NCBI GenBank assembly: GCA_035455245.1
Contig: DATIFN010000003.1
Span: 36,309-100,308, forward strand
Direction of reading: 5' to 3'
DNA length: 64,000 nucleotides
Origin: UBA8516 sp035455245
GTDB taxonomy: Archaea; Thermoproteota; Nitrososphaeria; Nitrososphaerales; Nitrosopumilaceae
Shown: piece by piece, positions 1-7,565 of the stretch
Numbering within the stretch: the first letter of the stretch is position 1
Layout: each line of letters opens with the position of its first letter
The notes under the pieces: model-generated
What the model was told of the DNA's origin: nothing
Seen by the model: only the letters and a program-made list of their open reading frames with translations
Database searches by the model: none
Position numbers and translations under genes: made by a program

Positions 1-948
1 GTCTAGGGAAAAACTTCTCTCAGATGAAAGATAACTTGTGATTCCTTGAAAATTTATTTCCCCAAATTTTATCTCTGAAACATGGGCAACTTTTGGCTCT
101 AAAAATATCTGTCTGATTTGTTTGTAATCAATCTCTTCTAGCTTTTCTTGAATTTGTGGTACTGCTTCAAGTTTCCCATATTCTTTTATTGTTTTTAGCG
201 CAGTCTTTGGACCAATTCTTTCAAAGCCGTTTGGATTAAAGTCAGTTCCGATGAGAATTCCAACGTCTACTAGTTGTTCGCGAGTAATGCCAAGTTCCGA
301 TAGCGTTTTTTCAAGATCTATTATTTCAGGCTCAATTTCTATGGTAGTATTTCTATTTGGAAGTTTTCTCCTACCGCTGTTTGTAAAATTTCGTACAAGT
401 TTTTTTGTTCCAAAAAGCAAAGAGTCAAAATCCTGGCTGGCAGAAGCATATGCTTGTCCTGTAATGGTAAGGTTTGCTGCAGTCGCTTCACCTTCTGATG
501 GTGCTTGAATGAACGGAATTCCAAAAAGACCCAGCAAGTGTTTAGAATCTTCTACCATATCGTCCCGTAGTACTGAAGTTTGTTGTGCAAATTTTTTTGC
601 ATCTTCGTACTTTCCTTCAATGAGTGCCTTTTCGTACTTTATTGTCGCATCTTTTTTTATCTGCTTGCGTCTGGCTATTTCTGCAGATTTTAGTGACGGT
701 GGTTTTCCATCAAAAACATAAACCGGTTTTATTCCAAGAGAAAGAAAATTTATGTTTCTATAAAACAGACCGCTGATATGACTTGTTATTCGTCCCCTAG
801 AATCATTTAAGGGCATACCATCAGGACCACGAATTATTGCCAAGAACTGATAAATTGCATTGTATGCATCAATTGCTATAACTTTGGATGCAAAGGATTC
901 AAGATTTGTTTTTTCCCGTACAGCAAGCGGTTTTAGATCTAGACCCAC
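1..948 (-). CDS. fen: Flap endonuclease 1 (FEN1), C-terminus cut by window edge
   Basis: Structure-specific 5' nuclease that removes 5' flaps during Okazaki-fragment maturation and repair. I translated 316 codons from a GTG start (MGLDLKPL-like, the usual archaeal FEN1 beginning); the reading frame runs off the left edge, so only the last few tens of residues, including any PCNA-binding tail, are missing. The metal-binding acidic residues are all visible: D27 (IAIDAYN), D80 (YVFDGKPP), E152 and E154 (PSEGEA), D173 and D175 (SQDFDS) and D236 (GTDFNPNG). The gene follows a ribbon-helix-helix gene on the same strand with a 34-base gap and may be cotranscribed with it. Seen: residues and start; family role: established. 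Identity is certain. Confidence 0.96.
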   Translation of the reverse strand, partial: MGLDLKPLAVREKTNLESFASKVIAIDAYNAIYQFLAIIRGPDGMPLNDSRGRITSHISGLFYRNINFLSLGIKPVYVFDGKPPSLKSAEIARRKQIKKDATIKYEKALIEGKYEDAKKFAQQTSVLRDDMVEDSKHLLGLFGIPFIQAPSEGEATAANLTITGQAYASASQDFDSLLFGTKKLVRNFTNSGRRKLPNRNTTIEIEPEIIDLEKTLSELGITREQLVDVGILIGTDFNPNGFERIGPKTALKTIKEYGKLEAVPQIQEKLEEIDYKQIRQIFLEPKVAHVSEIKFGEINFQGITSYLSSERSFSLD

Positions 949-982
949 AAAATGGTGTAATAATCAGTGGATTTTTGCTTTC

Positions 983-1165
983 CTATTTCTTTCGCAGGCT
1001 AGATTTTGTCTCCCAGCCACGCTCTATAATTTCCTCATAGATGTTTGAAAGCTTTGGAATATCCTCTCCTTTTTCGGCTGCGGTTTTGACTTTTTCTCTA
1101 TAATAGTCTTCAATCTCTTTTGCTATTCGACTGTCTATAGTTATTGAGACTCGGAATTTTGGCAT
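983..1165 (-). CDS. Small ribbon-helix-helix-like protein
   Basis: A 60-residue protein. The first residues (RVSITID) followed by a helix (RIAKEIEDYYREK) and a second helix (IYEEIIERGWE) match the strand-helix-helix pattern of MetJ/Arc-type DNA-binding dimers, so a small transcription regulator is inferred. It lies directly upstream of fen1 on the same strand. A charged loop (AAEKGEDIPKLS) is longer than in minimal RHH proteins. ATG start at the 3'-most in-frame position; no DNA target is apparent. Confidence 0.7.
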   Translation of the reverse strand: MPKFRVSITIDSRIAKEIEDYYREKVKTAAEKGEDIPKLSNIYEEIIERGWETKSSLRKK

Positions 1166-1234
1166 TAATCTTTAGCACCCTGATTGGGATATTAGGAAGT
1201 ATGATATCAATAATAAACTATCCACTATCAATTC

Positions 1235-1405
1235 TTACACTTTTAAAGTCAGAGTAAAGCCCTCTCTTGTTGGCTTGAGAAGCACCATATCACTGGCATC
1301 AAAGCCCAGACTAGACAAAAAGGTCTCAATTGTCATCTCGTCTGAAAGCACGTATTTTTTGCCACTAAACTCAATTGAAACGACTTTTTTAGAAATGGTC
1401 TCCAA
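1235..1405 (-). CDS. Conserved-looking 56-residue protein, function unknown
   Basis: I read a 56-residue frame from a TTG start to TAA. The composition is protein-like: alternating hydrophobic strands (KVVSIEFSGKKYVLS), an acidic helix (DEMTIETFLSSLGF) and a closing strand (EGFTLTLKV), resembling a small beta-grasp or swapped-hairpin layout. It follows the same strand as the RHH gene and fen1 and sits about 70 bases upstream of the former. No family recognised. TTG is the only candidate start near the frame's beginning; a translated role is inferred only from the codon pattern and fit to the gap. Confidence 0.5.
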   Translation of the reverse strand: METISKKVVSIEFSGKKYVLSDEMTIETFLSSLGFDASDMVLLKPTREGFTLTLKV

Positions 1406-1506
1406 CTGATCTTTGTAATAAATAGTCTACTTTATATCCTTTATTATATATTTGATCACTTTCATTCTTAGTGTATTTATTGATCAAAGTATGAAATCTT
1501 GCAGTT

Positions 1507-1601
1507 GCCAGGTTAGCCAAGTGGTAAGGCGACCGCCTCGAGATCAAAACAAGGTAGCGGTTGTGCTTCTGCACCCAGGGGTTCGAATCCCTTACCTGGC
1601 G
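1507..1601 (+). tRNA. trnS: tRNA-Ser (CGA) with a 13-nt intron
   Basis: The acceptor arms GCCAGGT/ACCTGGC pair over 7 bp with G as discriminator base, as in archaeal tRNA-Ser. There is a D arm (GCC/GGC), a long class II variable arm (TGC-TTCT-GCA) and a T arm with GGTTCGAATCC. The anticodon stem ACCGC (1532-1536) pairs with GCGGT (1557-1561), but 20 rather than 7 bases lie between. Removing 1543-1555 restores the loop CTCGAGA with anticodon CGA; this is the canonical archaeal position after base 37. CCA is not encoded. tRNA-Leu(GAG) was considered but U33 and discriminator A would be missing. Confidence 0.9.
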
Positions 1602-1756
1602 CTTTTATTTTTAAAAAATTAAAATTTATCATACTAAAGAAATGATCTGGATCAGAAAAAGAAAATGGTTTAATTTCAGGATATAATTTCTGATATTTGT
1701 TAACCGATTTTAATTCTATCAACATAAAAATGGGATTAGTTTTAATCAGATAAAGT

Positions 1757-3403
1757 TTGAAACGAATTCTTTTAGATTATTTTCCAGGTAGCCCAAGGCC
1801 GATTCAAAAAGACATACTTGGAAAAGTAGAATCTGCCTTAAAGTCAGGATATAAAAAAATCATAATTCAGTCACCTACAGGAACGGGCAAATCCTTTCTT
1901 GCTGCAACAATAGCGCGTTGCCTTGGTTCATCATCAATTCTTACCGCAACAACTGAACTACAAGATCAGTATTCCAAGGATTTTGCATTCATGCGGACGG
2001 TTAGAGGAAAAACACACTTTCCATGTCTGCAACTAGATTCTATCGATTCGTGTAACAAAGGTCTTTGTTATGATCCAAAGACCGAAGAAAACTGCTCCTT
2101 CAAGCCACATAAATCCTTGTTAATGATCGAAAAAAAAGGGACCCTAAAAGAGAGAATAACTTATACTCCACACAATTTTTCAGATCCATGTCATTATTAT
2201 TTTCAAAAATATGCAGGAGAAATTGCCTCTCATACTGTATACAACTATGCAGAGTTTTTTTCTTCCGTTTTTTATACAAAAGATGCTCCAAATAAGGCAG
2301 CCTTGATATTTGATGAGGCACACGCAATCGAAGATAAGATAGTTGATTTTGTCAGTCTTGAGTTGATCAGACCAGAAGTTGAGAAGATTGGCCTTCAGAT
2401 GCCTGAAGACCAGTTGGATTTGGAGACATGGATTGGCTTTGCCAATGATGTTGACAAGGCATATTCAAGTGCCATTTCAGAACTGAAATCCATCATTGAA
2501 GAAAATTCTGACGGAACTATTACCATTTCAAAGGACCTAGCAGATCTTGAAGGCAAACATGATAGATTGTCATACGTTTTGAAAAAAATGAAGGACAAGA
2601 AAGAAAACTTTGTTATTTCAAAAGCAACTCTGGGCAAAAATGGATCCATGTTTCAAATATCCATAGAGCCGATTGATGTGGGAATCTACCTAAATGATGT
2701 CTATCCATTTGGCGATGTCACAGTCTTTATGAGTGCAACAATAGATGACCAGATGTTTTGTAAAAGCATTGGTCAATCGAAGGAAAAATGTGCATTCATT
2801 CAAGTAAAAGAATCACCGTTTCCTGTGCAATGCAGACCAGTTCACTTTCTAAATGTTGCCAGACTAAACAAAAATGTGATGGAAAGTGCAATGCCAAAAA
2901 TGATAACCAAAATTGACGAAATTATGAACAAGCATATTTCCGAAAAGGGGATAGTCCTTACAACTAGCAACAAGCAAGTTGATGACATCATACAAGGAGT
3001 CTCTACACGAAATGCTCAACGTTTCTTCAGAACCGGAAACGATCTTACAAGATCAGCTTTAATGAAACTACAAAAAGATTCTGACACTCCAACAGTAATA
3101 ATTTCTCCATCGATGTATGAGGGAATAGACCTCAAAGATGAGATGAGTAGATTTCAGATAATTGTAAAAGCCCCATACCTTGATTTGTCAAATGGAAGAG
3201 TATCTGCAAAGCTAAAACTTGACCCACAATGGTATGCATATCGAAGTGCAATGAAACTAGTCCAAGGGGCAGGTCGGAGTATCAGACATGAAAATGATTT
3301 TGCAATTACCTATATTTTAGATGAGAGTGCTACGGATTTAGTCAAAAGGGCAAATAGCATGCTTCCACAATGGTTCAAAGAATCCATAGTAGAAGCAACG
3401 TAA
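1757..3403 (+). CDS. XPD/Rad3-type superfamily 2 DNA helicase
   Basis: A 548-residue 5'-3' DNA helicase of the XPD/DinG group, expected in nucleotide excision repair. Motif I is PTGTGKS (residues 40-46), motif II DEAH (186-189), and motif VI QGAGRSIRHEND near the C-terminus. Cysteines at 90, 99, 104, 113 and 145 lie between motifs I and II where XPD holds its 4Fe-4S cluster; there is one more than the four needed. Motif Ia TATTELQDQY and the C-terminal helicase domain with SPSMYEGIDL are also typical. Length equals that of crenarchaeal XPD. The start is TTG, preceded by a short AT-rich gap after the tRNA. A DinG-like assignment is the only alternative. Confidence 0.92.
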   Translation: MKRILLDYFPGSPRPIQKDILGKVESALKSGYKKIIIQSPTGTGKSFLAATIARCLGSSSILTATTELQDQYSKDFAFMRTVRGKTHFPCLQLDSIDSCNKGLCYDPKTEENCSFKPHKSLLMIEKKGTLKERITYTPHNFSDPCHYYFQKYAGEIASHTVYNYAEFFSSVFYTKDAPNKAALIFDEAHAIEDKIVDFVSLELIRPEVEKIGLQMPEDQLDLETWIGFANDVDKAYSSAISELKSIIEENSDGTITISKDLADLEGKHDRLSYVLKKMKDKKENFVISKATLGKNGSMFQISIEPIDVGIYLNDVYPFGDVTVFMSATIDDQMFCKSIGQSKEKCAFIQVKESPFPVQCRPVHFLNVARLNKNVMESAMPKMITKIDEIMNKHISEKGIVLTTSNKQVDDIIQGVSTRNAQRFFRTGNDLTRSALMKLQKDSDTPTVIISPSMYEGIDLKDEMSRFQIIVKAPYLDLSNGRVSAKLKLDPQWYAYRSAMKLVQGAGRSIRHENDFAITYILDESATDLVKRANSMLPQWFKESIVEAT

Positions 3404-3448
3404 TTCATAGTTTTTCTTATATCCCCCATTTGTTTTAGAAGCAAAGTG

Positions 3449-3706
3449 ATGGAATCTCCAGTTGTTAAGGAATTAAAAGAAAGGATACGTAGGGAACTAA
3501 CCAAATTAGAAAAATTGATGAATGAAACTGCCAAGATTTGGGAAGATACTGGTTTAAACCCAAAGGAAATGTCATATCTGGTTGAGAAAACAATGCGCTT
3601 TGAGATAGCACAAAAAAACACCAATGCAATATTCCTAGTTTTTAAAGACATTTTAGAAAATTACAAAAAACTTTGTCAAGAATTAGAAAAAGCCAATCTG
3701 GAATAA
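3449..3706 (+). CDS. Small charged helical protein, function unknown
   Basis: An 85-residue protein, almost wholly helical by pattern (VVKELKERIRRELTKLEKLMNE, then MRFEIAQKN and FKDILENYKKLCQELEKAN), which suggests a coiled-coil dimer. An in-frame GTG directly precedes the chosen ATG. It follows the XPD-like helicase after 45 bases on the same strand; co-expression is possible. Not recognised as a named family. Confidence 0.65.
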   Translation: MESPVVKELKERIRRELTKLEKLMNETAKIWEDTGLNPKEMSYLVEKTMRFEIAQKNTNAIFLVFKDILENYKKLCQELEKANLE

Positions 3707-3735
3707 TCTTATTAATGTGAACATGGTTTAGTCCT

Positions 3736-4002
3736 ATGGGGAATGGAATAATGGGTCACGTACGAATTGGTGGAAGGGGAACTTCAAGAAGAATAGCTGA
3801 AAAAGAAGAAGATAACTGGGCTGGTGCTCCTTTTCAAAAATTCTCGAAAGAAAGAAAAGAAGCTGCAAAAGATAACTACATCACCATAGGGAGAGGCACT
3901 ACAAAGATAAAATTTGGTGACATGCCAGATACTGCGGGAAGTACATCTTCAAAAGGAATGTGGGTCAGCACTGGAAGAGGCACAGGCAGAAGAAAGCTGT
4001 AA
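3736..4002 (+). CDS. Small basic glycine-rich protein with three GRGT repeats
   Basis: An 88-residue protein, rich in Gly, Lys and Arg. The motif GRGT occurs three times (GGRGTSRR near residue 13, IGRGTTKIKFGD near 52, STGRGTGRRKL at the C-terminus), each followed by basic residues. The spacing suggests three strand-turn units or nucleic-acid-contacting loops; RNA or DNA binding is an inference from charge only. It follows the preceding gene by 29 bases on the same strand. No known family recognised. Confidence 0.65.
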   Translation: MGNGIMGHVRIGGRGTSRRIAEKEEDNWAGAPFQKFSKERKEAAKDNYITIGRGTTKIKFGDMPDTAGSTSSKGMWVSTGRGTGRRKL

Positions 4003-4069
4003 CAATTACAAACCTGAAAATTCTTTGTAGTACAGCTAACTAAATAGTATTAAGAAAAAATTTGGTTTC

Positions 4070-4417
4070 TTATCGGAAAGATCTTACCTTGCGGACGATT
4101 TTGTTATGATCAAATGACCCAGCAGTAGTAATGTAGAGCAAGTGATTCCTGCCAGCTGGCATTGTAATTCTTTTAACATTTCCATATTCTGCTAGCACAT
4201 ATTTGCATGCTCCTAATTTTCGCTCTAGTTGCTTTCGTATTTTCCAAGATCGTGCAGCAGACTGGAGTGAAATCATACTTTCTTTTTTGGAGAGAAGAAT
4301 TTTGGCGTTTCTTGAACGTGCGCTAAAAAGAATTTTGCCATTCATGTCACAAACAGTTACGACTCTTACGGAAGGGCTGAGACCAATCAACTTTTCAGCT
4401 GCTTTTTGAACTTCCAT
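4070..4417 (-). CDS. Roadblock/LC7-like small protein
   Basis: A 115-residue protein with the order helix (QKAAEKLIGLSPSVR), strand (VVTVCDMNGKILFSAR), helix, long basic helix (SWKIRKQLERKLGACK) and two strands (YVLAEYGNVKRITMP, NHLLYITT). This profilin-like arrangement, with a strand ending in a D-x-N-G-K-I turn, resembles roadblock/longin-type GTPase accessory domains. The C-terminus FDHNKIVRKVRSF is basic. Assignment is by pattern only; several thaumarchaeal paralogues of such proteins are expected. Convergent with the GRGT gene. Confidence 0.5.
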   Translation of the reverse strand: MEVQKAAEKLIGLSPSVRVVTVCDMNGKILFSARSRNAKILLSKKESMISLQSAARSWKIRKQLERKLGACKYVLAEYGNVKRITMPAGRNHLLYITTAGSFDHNKIVRKVRSFR

Positions 4418-4582
4418 AAATCATTCATTCTACGGTAATTGATAAAGATTTCCCGCATCAAATTTGTAATAATCATTATAGAAAAATTGATCAAAATAGA
4501 TAAAGAAAAATTACAAATTCAAAAAGGACAAGAGGAAGTTTTGGTTAACGAACCCTATTATAGTTAGAAAACTAAACAGAGT

Positions 4583-4762
4583 ATGTCAAAATCGCCAGTA
4601 GAATGTAAATGTCCCTCCTGCGAATGCGGCATCTACACATACAATGAATCTAAAGTTTGTTCAAGGTGTGAAGAAAACAAGCATTTGTCAGGGCAAAAAA
4701 GATGGTCAACGATGATATTAAAAACTGAAAAACCAATCATTGCAGAAGAAACCATGAGGTGA
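4583..4762 (+). CDS. 59-residue cysteine-rich (zinc-ribbon-like) protein
   Basis: A short frame from ATG to TGA. It has CKCPSCECG near the N-terminus and CSRCEENKH 10 residues later, six Cys plus a His that could bind one zinc. The stop codon overlaps the GTG start of the next gene (GTGA), which strongly suggests both are translated from one message. Function unknown; a partner or regulator of the HNH-like protein is an inference from the coupling. Confidence 0.6.
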   Translation: MSKSPVECKCPSCECGIYTYNESKVCSRCEENKHLSGQKRWSTMILKTEKPIIAEETMR

Positions 4763-5067
4763 TAAGAGTGAACTTTACTAATGAAATTATTTTAAAAGTT
4801 TGGCAAAAAGCTGAGATTGATGAATACAACGTACCAAATAATTTTAGAAAAGATCAATGTGGTGCATGGATTGAAAGAACACAGTATGGAAATCACGAGT
4901 CAGCATATGGATGGGAGATTGATCAGATAAAGCCACAATTGAATGGAGATTTATACGATCTGTCAAATCTACGTCCACTGCAATGGAAAAACAATTCTTG
5001 CAAAGTGGATGAGCGACTTGCTTGTCCTGTTACATCTTCTGGTACTATTAATGTAGAGACAATCTAG
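4759..5067 (+). CDS. Degenerate HNH-fold protein
   Basis: A 102-residue protein with the HNH core YGWEIDQIKP (residues 50-59) and DLSNLRPLQWKNN (67-79). Small HNH nucleases of this type usually read WEIDHI, where the His is the general base; here residue 56 is Gln. The middle Asn (N70) is kept and the third position is Asn. DNA cleavage is therefore doubtful, and a binding-only role is plausible. The GTG start overlaps the preceding Cys-rich gene by 4 bases. Cysteines 34, 81 and 89 are present but do not form clear zinc knuckles. Confidence 0.7.
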   Translation: MIRVNFTNEIILKVWQKAEIDEYNVPNNFRKDQCGAWIERTQYGNHESAYGWEIDQIKPQLNGDLYDLSNLRPLQWKNNSCKVDERLACPVTSSGTINVETI

Positions 5068-5128
5068 AACAGGTTAAAGATGCATCTGGGAACCTAAAAA
5101 ATATTTTAAAAATCATTATCTTATATTT

Positions 5129-5209
5129 TTATACAGTTGATTCTTTGTCTTTTTTTTTCAATCCAAGAATTTTTCTTAATCCTTCTAGACGAGATGGTTT
5201 CGTATTCAT
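5129..5209 (-). CDS. Possible 26-residue basic peptide
   Basis: In the 198-base gap between the HNH-like gene and cdc48, the minus strand holds ATG to TAA for MNTKPSRLEGLRKILGLKKK plus six more residues. The basic amphipathic stretch (LEGLRKILGLKKK) is peptide-like, but the frame is so short that it may be chance. No ribosome binding site is visible. Confidence 0.25.
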   Translation of the reverse strand: MNTKPSRLEGLRKILGLKKKDKESTV

Positions 5210-5265
5210 CGCAACAGGTGATATTCTCTCTTATTAAGTGGTTGTAATCATGAGGGTTTTGAAAA

Positions 5266-7467
5266 TTACCTATAGTATGGTACGGCTAACTTTTCCCCAA
5301 CCTTAAGTTCTTTTTGAATTCTTACTTTTTTTACAGATTCTTCAAAATGTCTCATTGACACTTTGATATTGTCTACCTCCTTTTCTGCCTCTTTCTGATC
5401 TTTGAATTTTGCAAGAAACTCATGAATGACAAGAGAAACAGCAGTGTTAGCAATTGATGCAACATCTGCTCCACTTAACCCGTCTGCAGCATCTGCAATC
5501 TTTTCTAGGTCCACATAATTGGGATTTGGTCCCAGTTCATTTTTTATCTCTTTATCGATAGGAATTTCTTTTGTACTTATCTCAAGTATTTTCTTTCTGC
5601 CTTCCTTGTCTGGCATGGGTACTAGTATTATTTTATCAAATCTTCCTGGTCGCAAAAGAGCAGTATCAAGCATGTCTGCCCTATTTGTTGCAGCAAGGAC
5701 CACAACATCATGAAGGCTTTCTATTCCATCAAGTTCTGTAAGGAGTTGGCTGACAACTTTTTCAGTAGCAGCTGTTTCTCCACCAAGGCCTCTTATTGGA
5801 GCAATAGAATCAATTTCATCAAAAAATATCACACATGGTGAAGATTGTCTTGCTCTTCTGAAAACCTCTCTTATACCACGTTCAGACTCTCCAACCCATT
5901 TGGATAGCAATTCTGGACCTCTTACAGAGATAAAATTAGCTTCACTTTCTGTTGCTACTGCTTTTGCCAAAAGTGTCTTTCCAGTTCCACTTGGTCCATA
6001 AAGCAAAATTCCGCGTGGCATTTTGTGACCCATACTAGTGTATAGTGTAGGATATTTCATTGGCCATTCTACCGCTTCTTTTAGCTCTCGTTTGACGTTT
6101 TGTAATCCTCCTACTTCATCCCATGAGACATCTGGGCTTTCCAAATAAACTTCACGCATACCAGCTGGTGTGACTTCACGTAATGCATTCTGGTAATCTT
6201 CAGCATTTACAATAAGCTTTTCCAGAGTTTCAACAGGAATTTTTTCATCAGCTAAATTAATTTCGGGCAATAATCTTCTCAAACATTTCATTGCAGCTTC
6301 TTTGCACAAATATTCCAAATCAGCTCCTACATATCCATGGCTAACTGCAGCAATTTTTTCCAAGTTTACATCTTCAGTCAGTGGCATGTTTCTGGTATGT
6401 ATAGATAGTATGTCTAGTCTTCCCTTTTTGTTTGGAACTCTGATTTCAATTTCTCTGTCAAATCTTCCAGGTCGTCTTAGAGCTGGGTCTAGTGCGTTGG
6501 GTCTGTTTGTTGCTGCAATGACAATTACTTTTCCTCTTGCTTCCAATCCATCCATAAGTGAGAGTAGTTGTGATACCACTCTTCTTTCAACTTCACCTGT
6601 TACCTCTTCTCTTTTTGGGGCAATGGAATCAATTTCATCAATAAAAACAATAGACGGAGCTTTCTCTCTAGCCTCTTTGAAAATTTCACGCACTCTTGCT
6701 TCACTTTCTCCATAGAACTTGCTCATTATCTCAGGTCCAGAAATACTGATAAAGTGCGCATTACTTTCATTTGCAACTGCCTTTGCCAAAAGGGTCTTTC
6801 CAGTTCCTGGAACTCCAAAGAGTAACACGCCTTTTGGAGCTTCAACACCAAGCTTTTCAAAAATTTCTGGATGCCTCATTGGAAGCTCAATCATCTCCCT
6901 AACTTTTCTTATCTCATCAGTCAAACCCCCAATATCTTCATATGATACCATCGGAAGACCGTGAAGAGAATCACTTTTTTCTCCAATATGAAATAGTGTC
7001 TTTTGTGTTACAATTACCGCATCCGCTACTGGCGTTACCCCTATTACTTGAAAAGTAAGCTTTCCACCAAAATATGGCACCATAATGTTATCACCTTTTA
7101 TCAGTGGAGTATTTTCTAAAGAGTCTGCAAGATATCTTTCATCTATTGGAGGAATGGCCTCAAGTGGTGCTACTATAATTTTTTCTGCAGGAACCGCCTT
7201 TATCTTTCTAACTTCAATCTTATCGCCCACTGCAACTCCCAAATTATTTCGTACAAGACCATCAACTCGAATAATTCCCTTTCCCTCATCTGATGGATAA
7301 AGAGGCATACATTTTGCAACTGTCCTTTTTTTTCCTTTAATTTCAATAACATCACCAGTCGCTGCGCTAAGTGAATTCGTAGAATCATAATCAAGGCGTG
7401 CTATTCCTCTTCCGACATCACGAGAATATGCTTCAAGTACTTTAAGCGAGATAGAATTTTGGCTAAT
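5266..7467 (-). CDS. cdc48: CDC48/VCP-type AAA ATPase, probable ATT start
   Basis: Two-ring AAA unfoldase that extracts and unfolds proteins, feeding the proteasome. The N-domain (double-psi barrel, LKVLEAYSRDVGRGIARLDY onward) is followed by D1 with GVPGTGKT and FIDEID and D2 with GPSGTGKT and FFDEID. The C-terminus is AVPYYR. The first ATG in frame (7308) would remove about 53 conserved N-domain residues. Between the upstream stop and that ATG no ATG, GTG or TTG exists in frame; homologous starts fall at the ATT at 7465-7467 (ATT-AGC-CAA-AAT, i.e. M/I-SQN). I therefore extend to ATT, giving 733 residues. A TATA-like box about 24 bases upstream implies a near-leaderless message. Confidence 0.9.
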   Translation of the reverse strand: MSQNSISLKVLEAYSRDVGRGIARLDYDSTNSLSAATGDVIEIKGKKRTVAKCMPLYPSDEGKGIIRVDGLVRNNLGVAVGDKIEVRKIKAVPAEKIIVAPLEAIPPIDERYLADSLENTPLIKGDNIMVPYFGGKLTFQVIGVTPVADAVIVTQKTLFHIGEKSDSLHGLPMVSYEDIGGLTDEIRKVREMIELPMRHPEIFEKLGVEAPKGVLLFGVPGTGKTLLAKAVANESNAHFISISGPEIMSKFYGESEARVREIFKEAREKAPSIVFIDEIDSIAPKREEVTGEVERRVVSQLLSLMDGLEARGKVIVIAATNRPNALDPALRRPGRFDREIEIRVPNKKGRLDILSIHTRNMPLTEDVNLEKIAAVSHGYVGADLEYLCKEAAMKCLRRLLPEINLADEKIPVETLEKLIVNAEDYQNALREVTPAGMREVYLESPDVSWDEVGGLQNVKRELKEAVEWPMKYPTLYTSMGHKMPRGILLYGPSGTGKTLLAKAVATESEANFISVRGPELLSKWVGESERGIREVFRRARQSSPCVIFFDEIDSIAPIRGLGGETAATEKVVSQLLTELDGIESLHDVVVLAATNRADMLDTALLRPGRFDKIILVPMPDKEGRKKILEISTKEIPIDKEIKNELGPNPNYVDLEKIADAADGLSGADVASIANTAVSLVIHEFLAKFKDQKEAEKEVDNIKVSMRHFEESVKKVRIQKELKVGEKLAVPYYR

Positions 7468-7490
7468 GCATTACATAGTCTAGTCCAACC

Positions 7491-7498
7491 CTTATAGC
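7491..7498 (-). promoter_or_regulatory. TATA-like box of cdc48
   Basis: On the minus strand the sequence AGCTATAAGG lies about 24 bases upstream of the proposed ATT start codon. Archaeal transcription begins about 25 bases after the TATA box, so the message would start at or within a few bases of ATT. This supports the non-canonical start. Inferred from sequence only. Confidence 0.5.
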
Positions 7499-7565
7499 TT
7501 TGCTATTTTGGTTCTAAAGATTACGATCTGTAGATCTCAGAGGTTAATTACGAATTGCAATGAAA

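Noticed and set aside
1507..1601. tRNA-Leu (GAG) reading
   Set aside because: It would lack U33 and the discriminator A; Ser(CGA) with discriminator G fits once the intron is removed.
1513..1725. Open frame on the minus strand over the tRNA-Ser
   Set aside because: It runs through the tRNA and contains its conserved T-arm translated; the tRNA explains the sequence.
6302..6715. 137-codon plus-strand frame inside cdc48
   Set aside because: Antisense shadow of a highly conserved AAA ATPase; no protein-like motif.
7200..7394. 64-codon minus-strand frame at the cdc48 start
   Set aside because: It overlaps the conserved N-domain in another frame; the N-domain frame is clearly the real one.
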